This document shows positions 56,378 to 64,000 of a stretch of 64,000 bases of DNA, one piece after another. Under the pieces are notes generated by a model. The model ran no database searches. It was not told the DNA's origin and was given only the letters and a program-made list of their open reading frames with translations. This DNA comes from Rhabdophis nuchalis (Eukaryota > Chordata > Lepidosauria > Squamata > Natricidae), in the NCBI GenBank assembly GCA_039707465.1, contig CM077643.1, positions 319,553,919-319,617,918 of the forward strand, in the 5' to 3' direction. Position 1 is the stretch's first letter, and each line of letters starts with the position of its first letter. Position numbers and translations under genes: made by a program.

Positions 56378-57061
56378 AACATGTCTTCCAATTTCTTGCT
56401 GGCTTTCTTCCCCATTGACTGCTTGTGTCAATGGGAAAGAAAGGAAGGTTGGAAATCACAATCGTTTGACACATAGTTGTTGCACAGCTGGGAAATAGAT
56501 TGGTGGGAAATACATTTAATTAAATAAATAAATAAAACAAAATCAATCTACTTTGCTACCCTTCCCTTCCCTTTCTTGCAATAGAGCCTTTTCCAGAGAG
56601 CTGGATCTTTTCATTATGTGTCCGAAGTAGGATACATTGAGCCTGATCATTTGTTCCTTGGGTGGTTGGATTGATTTGTTCAATAATCCATTGGTTTGTT
56701 TTCTTGGCTATCCATGATATCCTCAGGAGTCTTCTCTAAACACCCAAGTTCAGAGGTGTGAATACCCTTCCTAAAACAGCTGAGAAAAGAAGCTCAATCT
56801 TGCTCTTTTTCCATTTTTTTTAACATGAATGAAAACAACAATACTGACCAGAATTAACTTAGTTAAGTAGGCTAGTTGAAAATGTAAATTTAAAGATGAG
56901 AATCATGGATCTGAAACAAGCCTGGGAAATTTTCTATCCTTGTTTAAGCCTTGAGAGACAAAATAGTTCCTTCATCTCGCTTAAAACAGATAAGTAACTT
57001 GAAAAAGCAGTTTATTTATAGATCAGGTTTCTCAATAAGAGATTTACAGTCGTATATACTG
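56378..57061. other. No gene recognised
   Basis: AT-rich, with a TAAATAAATAAA run at about 56520. Confidence 0.4.
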
Positions 57062-57420
57062 CAGATAAAGGTAAATGTCCCCCCACACATGCATGCTGTG
57101 CTAGTCGTTTTCCGGCTGTAGGGGCGAATGCTCATCTACGTTTCCAAGTCAAAGAGCCAGCGCTGTCTGAAGATGTCTCGGTGATCATGTGGCCGGCATG
57201 ACTCAATGCCAAAGACACACAGAGCACTGTTACCTTCCCACCAAAGTGGTCCCTATTTTTCTACTTGCATTTTTACCTGCTTTCAAACTGCTAGGTTGGC
57301 AGAAGCTGGGACAAGTAACAGGATCTTACTCCGTTACACAGTGCTAGAAATTCGAACTGCTGAACTGCCGACCTTCTGATCGACAAGCTCCGCATATTAG
57401 CCACCGAACCACCGTGTCCC
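57062..57420 (-). mobile_element. Sauria SINE, full length, minus strand
   Basis: On the minus strand a tRNA-like head (A-box region GTTCGGTGGCTAATATGCGG, B-box-like CAGCAGTTCGAATTTC) is followed by a conserved body: CTGCCAACCTAGCAGTTTG, AAATGCAAGTAGAAAAATAG and CATGCCGGCCACATGATCACC. It ends with TTTACCTTTATC, the Bov-B-type tail. About 360 bp, with a well preserved Pol III promoter. A Bov-B LINE would be the expected mobilising partner, but none is in the window. Confidence 0.85.
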
Positions 57421-58519
57421 TAAACTGCAGGTAGATGTATCTAAAATTTTATATAATCATGCCTGAAGCCACATATAGGCTCCTCCAGTTCAGGGAACAG
57501 AATACCAGCGTGTGGCCTTTGTCCAAGTTCCTCTAGTAGCGTCAGATTGCCCCATGGGACAATATGTTTATTCAGCATATGTTTCTTCATAACTCTGAGA
57601 TCAACTGAATAGAACGTTGCATAAAATTGCCATGTCACCATGCTGCCATGGGATTGCCTTAGCCAGAGCTGCTAATGTTTACCAGGGTGAATAGCAAACA
57701 TTTCATGAAAGGCAGGAAGAAAACATTAGCGTTATTCTTAGCAAGGGGAGTGGGGGTGGGGTGGGGAGTGAAGACTGGCAGGCATGTTTGAAAGGCCTAT
57801 TGTATCATTTATACAAAGTTTTAAAAAAAAGTTGTAATGAATGCTTCTTTCAGTTCCTCATGGGCAACGTCCAACCAGTGATGTCCTGAAACGTCTTAAT
57901 ACAATATAGATGACCTAAGACTACGATGGGAACTACTGTAGGTACCATATGCCAAACAATGAATCAGATAACTTACTGTATTTGAATGGGGACTGATCGT
58001 GCTTTTCACTTCTTGGGCTCCTATTTCATAGATTGTGTGTTTCTCTAGCATACTGGGTGGAATAATTCAATTTTTTCCTTTCCTTTCCTCTCTTTACACA
58101 GAGTAGCATTCAAAACTTTTTCCCCTTAAACTTTAATTGATCATGTTTCCCAAAGCACCGTTCACTTGTTTCTGAAAATGAATTGCTCTGATTTCTTGGC
58201 AGGAAAGAAAGACCCCCTTCCTTTCCTATATCTTTTCCCTCCATATCAATACAGGCACACAGATTTATTATTATTATTTTTTGCTGCCGGTTCATTCCTG
58301 ATGTTCTTCATTCTGCTCGGCAACAGCTCACTGTGCCAAATTAACTTTTGCCTTTAAAAAAAAAAGCTTTCCTTATTCTTTGGCTTTTTTTCCTTAAGAA
58401 AAAAAAGTGTATGTTACCATGGCAATAATGTGAAAATGAGCCATTGGAGTTGATTTGAGTGGATCTAAACTTTTGTAAAATTGCTTAAAAGGACAGGAAA
58501 GGAGTATAGAGAAGGGGGA
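57421..58519. other. No gene recognised
   Basis: No supported feature. Confidence 0.4.
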
Positions 58520-58544
58520 AAGAGAGAGAGAGAGAGAGAGAGAA
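58520..58544. repeat. (GA)n microsatellite
   Basis: About 12 GA units. Confidence 0.9.
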
Positions 58545-59301
58545 TAAATGTAATGAAAAGTGGGACAAATAGATGGAAATGCATCTGGGCTGACATAATT
58601 CCCTTTTTCCCACAGTGGTCATTCAGCTGGGAGGCTCCAGTGTCCATTCACTGTCTTAAAGCTAGCTTTTCAGAGCTCAGTGAGGCCATCTTCCCTTGCC
58701 TGAATGCCTTTTTTGTTACAAAACAGTGAACTGTTTCTGAAGCCCTGCATAAAGGAGGTGAGTAATTCATTTCGGTTGCCAGGAAGTCTGAGCCACTTGT
58801 GAGCTAACAATAGCAAACTTTATCTTCTCCCCTCCACCCCACCACCCCCAGCTGAAGGTTCTTGTAGAAGATCCAAATGCTAAGAAAGGCCTTTGCCTGT
58901 CTTACGGAGGGGTTACGGTAATATTTTATACATCTTTTCCCATTAGAACATCGCAACAGCTACAGCTCTGCCAGGCAAGACAAGCAATGGGCAGAATGGG
59001 AGCACTGTGTAGATACATTTAAAAAGCAGGGTTTATGTAGCCTTTTAAGAATTAAAAAAAAAGTATCAGAAACGATCTGGGATTGTCGGTAAGAAGCAGG
59101 AGACCTGAACTGAGACACAATTGTGTTATGAGTCCTTAAACAACTGACCTGTTGTTTTGTTTTCCTTCCATATTTGAAGAATAATGTCACATATTTTTAA
59201 ATATGGAGGTTTCCATCTTTCCTATTTTTCCTTGTTCTGTATAGGAACGACTGTTCAAAGAACAGAAGGCAGAAGGCAGAGTAAAAGCATGCAACAGGTA
59301 T
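58545..59301. other. No gene recognised
   Basis: No supported feature. Adjacent poly-purine context grows into the array at 59302. Confidence 0.4.
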
Positions 59302-59384
59302 AGGAAGGAAGGAAGGAAGGAAGGAAGGAAGGAAGGAAAAGAAAAAGAAAAAGAGGAAGGAAGGAAGGAAGGAAGGAAAAAAAT

Positions 59385-59441
<57 letters not shown>

Positions 59442-59442
59442 G
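59302..59442. repeat. (GGAA)n / (GAAA)n microsatellite complex
   Basis: GGAA units, a short AAAAAGAAAA interruption, more GGAA, then about 15 GAAA units. The minus-strand Phe/Leu-rich frame here is an artefact. Confidence 0.95.
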
Positions 59443-60239
59443 TTAGGTCATTGGAAACACTGCTGAATGAATCCAGAATGGTATTTGATCTGACTATGAA
59501 TAGGAATGATGTCACTGAAGTACTTTGTTGATCAAGCCACCCAAATCTGAGACCAGGGGTTCTTCTAAAGAAAATAGGGAAAACTCATTTTTCTTGGTTA
59601 TTGGCATCTGCTCTGGAAGGCACATTCATGGCAGAGCAAACTCAGAGTGCTACCAGTGTCTTCAGAACTATGAAAACAGCCTCCTTATGTTTAACACTCA
59701 TGGTAATAGCCAACAAGGTTGCAATTCTTTTTCAACCTGTCTCTTTAAATTCTCTGGCTGGATCTGAAAGCAAGACCTATTCAACTGGCTCTTTGCTGCC
59801 TTTGGCTGGTGTTCTGTCCCCATGGTGCCTTGAAAGAAAACTTTAGAAATGCCTGGGCTGAAACAAAGGAAGGGATTTTGGGGACGTCCACTTAGCCAGC
59901 TATTAATTAGGACAGGAAATGGATTCAAATAGCAATACAGATACAAATGAGTTTTGATTTGGAAACCGAGACAAAGACATACGTACTCAGTTGGCATTCT
60001 TTGCACATGCTGGGAACAGGCCCTTGATCTAAACTAGCATTTCTGATCATGCTTCTGATAGGAATCAGATCATTATATGCCCTGCTTATTTATGCATGCA
60101 CTGAAGGCTGGGCTGCTTGCAGGATCTTCCTCCTCTACCTCACCTGAAGGAGGAGGAGTTTGCTTTTCTAAAGGCTATGGTCATATTTGCCCAGGTTATT
60201 GGAAGAGGTGTTTTCAGAAACAAGGTCTACTCATAGCAG
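59443..60239. other. No gene recognised
   Basis: Several short frames overlap, none with a domain. Confidence 0.4.
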
Positions 60240-60490
60240 GGATCCACAACCTTAAACAATTGAAGAGACACAAAGATCCTAACCGAAAGCCCTCCGTTCA
60301 AAGTCCAGTTTCCCCACAAAAGGAGCATGGCGTCCTTTTTCCTCTGTCAACCAGAAATCTGGCTCTCCCTCACCATAGAGTGTCCTCCTAGAATGGAGTC
60401 TTTTTTCTTCTACCTGTCCTAACCAAAAATCCTAACCCAAACCCTATCAACTGTGGAGTCAACCAGCAACAGGGAGCCGCAGCAGAGGGA
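60240..60490. mobile_element. hAT-like MITE (CAGGGGTCGGCAACC type), truncated
   Basis: GGATCCACAACCTTAAACAA is a decayed left end. The body with CATGGCGTCCTTTTTCCTC and GGAGCCGCAGCAGAGGGATG follows 12830-13138 in order. It stops at the CR1 tail at 60491, and the remaining ~50 bp with the right end is not found beyond the CR1. Confidence 0.75.
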
Positions 60491-60872
60491 TGCAATGCAA
60501 TGCAATGCAATGCAATACAATACAATACAATAGCAGAGTTGGAAGGGGACCTTGGAGGTCTTCTAATCCAACCCCCTGCCTAGGCAAGAAGCCCTATACC
60601 ATTTCAGACAAATGGCTATCCAACATCTTCTTGAAGACTTCCAGTGTTGGGGCATTCACAACTTCTGGAGGCAAGCTGTTCCACTGATTAATTGTTCTCA
60701 CGGCCAGGAAATTTCTCTTCAGTTCTAAGTTGCTTCTCTCCTTGATTAGTTTCCACCCATTGTTTCTTGTTCTGCCCTCAGATGCTTTGGAGAATAGTTT
60801 GACTCCCTCTTCTTTGTGGCAACCCCTGAGATATTGGAGCATTGCTATCATGTCTCCCCTGTTTTGCACACC
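60491..60872 (-). mobile_element. CR1 LINE 3' end, minus strand, inserted in a MITE
   Basis: The tail (on plus) is four TGCAA units and then CAATA units to 60532, followed by GCAGAGTTGGAAGGGGACC and coding sequence to the truncation near 60872. It abuts the MITE at 60490, and the missing MITE end suggests a deletion at insertion. Confidence 0.85.
60594..60869 (-). pseudogene. CR1 ORF2 terminal fragment (about 90 codons)
   Basis: The minus-strand frame has GDMIAMLQYLRGCHKEEGVK, then NGWKLIKERSNLELKRNF and NQWNSLPPEVVNAPTLEV, ending as the copy at 54990. No enzymatic domain is included. Confidence 0.8.
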
Positions 60873-61734
60873 AGCTCATCTCCTGACAAAAAGAAAGAGG
60901 TCTTAGCTGGCTTGGAAGGTCTTGAGTAAAGAAAGAAAAGATAAGTCATAAAAAACAACAACAACTAAGCTAAAGAAGCAGCCTGGAGCTATTTGTTTAG
61001 TATATTTGTTTTTCAGCTAACTTTTTGAATTGGTAGCTTTTTTCTGGATGAAGAAATAGGGGAAGCTTTCCTACCATCTTCACCTCTACAGGTTCCACTT
61101 GGTCTAATCGTAGAGGGAATAAATCCACCAATCCACCTTAGTACATTTCCATCTGAATCATATTGGGTGATGGAAAAAGCTGGCCTCCTGGAAGTTCTTT
61201 AGAGGTTTTTGTGCCTTACTTCTTACCCTAGACAAGAATCTTGCAAACATAACAAATGACCATAAAGTTTTCCTTTGTGTAGCTCAAGAAAGGTTTACTG
61301 ACCATCCGGTGACATCTATGTTCCTCTGATGAGTACCTGTGATGAGTAACTAGCAAATTCCTTCTAACATTCAGACATATTCTGCTATTTCCATCAATAG
61401 TTTTTACTTTGCAATAACAACTTTCCTTTACTTTGTTTGCAATAATTCTTAAAGAATTTGAAGATGTTTCTCCTTAATTCACAGTTATTTGTTTTTAAAC
61501 TGTTGGCCCTTTGGGTGCATGACGTGTCAAAAAAGTATGCAAGACCAGGAGAGATACTTTTTGCTTAAAAGTAATTGTGGTAGCATGTTGTTAAATTTTA
61601 AGTAGATTAATTGAAAACAATATAATTCTCTATTTTACAAAATTTTCCTTTTCTTGCATTAAAAATGATAATTTGATGGGAGCTTTGGCTGGGACATTTT
61701 GTCTGGACAAATGTGCCCTTTTCTTCTTTTTTAA
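60873..61734. other. No gene recognised
   Basis: AT-rich; no supported feature. Confidence 0.4.
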
Positions 61735-61832
61735 TTATTTTTTTCTTTTTTAATTGTATAAACTGTCTGGAGTCATTGGAGTTGGGTGGCCTTTTAAATC
61801 TAATAAAAAAATAAAAGAAAGAAAGAAAGACA
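61735..61832 (+). mobile_element. LINE 3' tail-like fragment with (GAAA)n
   Basis: TTGTATAAACTGTCTGGAGTC then GAGTTGGGTGGCCTTTTAAA and AAATAAAAG resemble the 'agtc...gggcggtataaat' 3' end of L2/CR1-group elements. A short GAAA run follows. Confidence 0.4.
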
Positions 61833-61949
61833 TTTTATTTATTCCTCTTCAACTTAGACCATACATAGAATTATTAGCCACTCAGCCAGCATAGGAATCA
61901 TATTTGTTTGTTGTCAACTCTTTATAATGTTTATGCAACTGATTTTCCC

Positions 61950-62125
61950 CTGCCGCATTTATAACCCGCATCCATCTCACCACAAAGGGACTCGGGGCGG
62001 CGCACAGGGAATATAAAATATAAATATACATATATACAAAAATATAAATATTCTTAAAACTAAATTAAATTAAACCCACCCTGCGCTAAAACCAATTTTA
62101 AAACCCCTAAATTAAAACTTTGAAC
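61950..62125 (-). mobile_element. L2 LINE 3' UTR fragment, minus strand
   Basis: AAAGGGACTCGGGGCGGCGC, then an AATATAAATATA run and ACCCTGCGCTAAAACC are the complement of the L2 3' UTR seen at 11150-11300. Only the UTR is present. Confidence 0.75.
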
Positions 62126-62640
62126 AACTAAAAAGCAGTGCAGTGTCGAGTAAAATCATGCCAGTAAAATCATGATGCCCACTACTGTGGGAGTAATTGT
62201 GTGTGTACATCTCAAATATCAGAGGGGAAAAGAATATATAAAGCTTTCCCTCAGGATGATGTGATCCCAATTTCTAGAGACCACTCTTTGTTTCTGAATA
62301 AGGAAAAAACAGGAAGTTGTGTTCAAATGGCATACCAGGTCACATTCTTGCCAAACTCTTGTTCTCACCTAGGCTTCACCAAATCACAAAACAGACTCCT
62401 TATCCTGAAAAGAACCCTTTTTATTTGGCTAATGTGAATTCCTAGCACTCACATCCAGCAAAGACCCAGAAAACAGTCTTTGAAGGGTGAATTGCAACAA
62501 CAGATCTTATCAGTCCTTGGATAATTGCCAGGCTGATAACGTATAGGTGCAATGCTGCACAATGAAATATTTGGCAAGGAGTTTCTGTGAGACACAGACT
62601 TAGATAAGCGAATCTTCACACTAATAAATCTTCTGCAAAC
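62126..62640. other. No gene recognised
   Basis: No supported feature. It may belong to the decayed repeat that resumes at 63495. Confidence 0.3.
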
Positions 62641-62721
62641 ACCACTCCCCTTTTGCTCCTATTTATTTCCTATGGGAGGGGCCATTCAGCGTCCACTTCT
62701 GCCTTTACTCTCGAGTCAACA

Positions 62722-63490
62722 CCGTGGCCAGGGGGGCGTTTCATCAGGTACGCCTGATGCGCCAATTGCGCCCCTTACTGGACCGGGCTGCCCTTCGCAC
62801 AGTCACTCAAGCTCTCGTGACGTCCCGACTTGACTACTGTAATGCTCTCTACATGGGGCTTCCCTTGAGGTGCACTCGAAAGCTACAGTTAGTCCAAAAT
62901 GCAGCCACGCGGGTGATTATGGGAGCCACTAGATGCTCCCACATAACACCGATCCTGCGCGAGCTGCACTGGCTTCCTGTGGCCTTTCGGTGCGCTTCAA
63001 GGTTCTGACGACCATCTTTAAAGCGCTCCATGGCTCGGGGCCTAGTTATATGCGAGACCACCTCCTGCCCCATACATCCCTTAGACCGATATGCTCCCAC
63101 AGAGAGGGCCTTCTCAGGGTGCCGTCGGCCGGACAATGCCGACTGGCGACACCCAGGGGAAGAGCCTTCTCTGTGGCAGGCCCAGCCCTTTGGAACGACC
63201 TACCCCCTGAATTACGCACCATCACCGACCTCCGCCTCTTCCACCAATGTCTAAAGACATACCTTTGCCAACAAGCCGGCCTAGCCTAACCTCCCACGGG
63301 GACTTTTTAGAAAGTTTTAAATTGGGTATTTTAATATTTGGTTTTAGCATAGGATTAGGATAGTTTAATATATTTTAAATTATGTATTTATTTTTTGTAT
63401 TTTTGTATGTTTTTAAATTCCTGTGCGCCGCCCTGGGTCCTCTGTGGAGAAGGGCGGGATATAAATATAAATAAATTCAAATTCAAATTC
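62722..63490 (+). mobile_element. L2 LINE 3' fragment inside another repeat
   Basis: It begins CCGTGGCCAGGGGGGCG, runs through the ORF end and a 3' UTR with GTGCGCCGCCCTGGGTCC, and ends with ATTCAAATTC tail repeats. The tail style (TTCAAA) differs from the (ATT)n of the young copies and matches the copy at 35838-36355. Confidence 0.85.
62724..63289 (+). pseudogene. L2 reverse-transcriptase C-terminal part with one frameshift
   Basis: The frame from 62724 (QVRLMRQLRPLLDR, LDYCNALYMGLPLR, LHWLPVAFR) shifts at about 62988, where one G of the family's TTTCGGGTGCGC is missing. The second frame continues (RFKVLTTIFKALHGSG, PALWNDLPPEL) to the stop at 63289. Confidence 0.85.
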
Positions 63491-63494
63491 CCTT

Positions 63495-63740
63495 CTCATG
63501 ACAGCTCTATGCATGCACACATCGGGAACAGGCTCCAGCTGTTCTTCTGCCCCACTTATCTCCAACTCTGAAGGTAGCTGATATATGTCACACGGCTCTG
63601 GCCCCATCTCTGCCTCTGACACAGGGCACTCCTCAGAGCCTTCCCCAGGCTCCAGGACCGGCCCATGTTCGTCCCCAAACTCCTCACTGTCCAAATCTTC
63701 CACAGGCTCTGCTGACCACTGGCGGGCCACAATAACTCTT
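63495..63740 (-). pseudogene. Acidic coding-like end of an unnamed repeat
   Basis: Minus-strand translation from about 63740 gives VARQWSAEPVEDLDSEEFG, then a Glu/Pro-rich acidic stretch and VPDVCMHRAVMRRE. It is interrupted by the L2 insertion at 63490, and its likely continuation (GGCCCCTCCCATAGGAAAT on minus) is on the other side at 62640-62720. It is similar in order to 32430-32890. The function is unknown. Confidence 0.35.
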
Positions 63741-64000
63741 TTAGCGTAGTGTCTTATTTAAGCTCATCTCTGGTCAGGCTATGATACAATGTGTTATTTA
63801 TCCTAGAAAGACTTTCAACAATACATTTCAGATAAAAACTACCTAGTAGTTTATTACTCCAATTGAAATCAAGTGTTTGTAATATCAAATAAATTCCAGT
63901 TACGGATTTGGAGAATATGAACCAAATTTATAGAAAGTCAATCCAAAGATTAATGCAAAGTTCCTCTTCATTTGGTATTATAGAAATCAATGACAGTTGT
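63741..64000. other. No gene recognised
   Basis: AT-rich to the window end. Confidence 0.4.

Noticed and set aside
57300..57420. Possible tRNA gene
   Set aside because: The B-box-like sequence belongs to a SINE head: it continues into a conserved SINE body and tail and does not fold as a full cloverleaf by eye.
59255..59515. Minus-strand frame rich in Phe, Leu and Ser
   Set aside because: It is the translation of the GGAA/GAAA array.

Overview
This is eukaryotic, non-coding, repeat-rich DNA, most likely from a squamate reptile and probably a snake. The evidence is the repeat spectrum: L2-type LINEs, CR1 LINEs whose 3' ends run into (CAATA)n-like microsatellites, Sauria-type tRNA SINEs with a TTTACCTTTA-like tail, and many hAT-like MITEs with 8-bp target duplications. 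No host protein-coding exon, rRNA, functional tRNA or CRISPR array could be supported. All recognisable protein-coding sequence belongs to retrotransposons. The snake assignment is inference; the repeat identities come from motifs read by eye.

Layout. 1-8.5 kb: old, AT-rich DNA with MITEs, a SINE and a decayed Ty3/Gypsy integrase segment (about 3.95-4.86 kb) into which a foldback MITE has jumped. 8.5-11.3 kb: a 5'-truncated L2 LINE with an open endonuclease/reverse-transcriptase frame of 870 codons. 12.8-15.3 kb: a hAT MITE, a Sauria SINE and a foldback MITE. 15.8-22 kb: a LINE cluster made of a truncated L2, an L1-type ORF1-only insertion on the minus strand with a perfect 16-bp target duplication, and a nearly full-length L2 whose frame is interrupted by one TAG. 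22-31 kb: AT-rich DNA with hAT MITEs, one carrying an L2 3' fragment. 31.3-37 kb: a hAT end, an 886-bp TA-flanked element with a long internal palindrome, several MITEs, and a second L2-in-MITE nest. 37-64 kb: AT-rich DNA with MITEs, SINEs, four CR1 fragments, a second ORF1-only L1-type insertion, two copies of an unclassified repeat with CTAC microsatellites (one carrying three 80-bp tandem units), long GAAA/GAAC arrays, and an L2 3' fragment inside another decayed repeat.

How the parts relate. The L2 LINEs would supply endonuclease and reverse transcriptase. One tRNA SINE family here has an L2/MIR-like tail and the Sauria SINEs have a Bov-B-like tail, so each probably depended on a LINE partner; no Bov-B coding copy is visible. 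The ORF1-only L1-type elements resemble mammalian HAL1 in organisation. I found no sign of a novel host-encoded system. The most interesting observations are the paired ORF1-only L1 insertions, the palindromic TA-flanked element, and a MITE that contains an inverted copy of its own flanking DNA.
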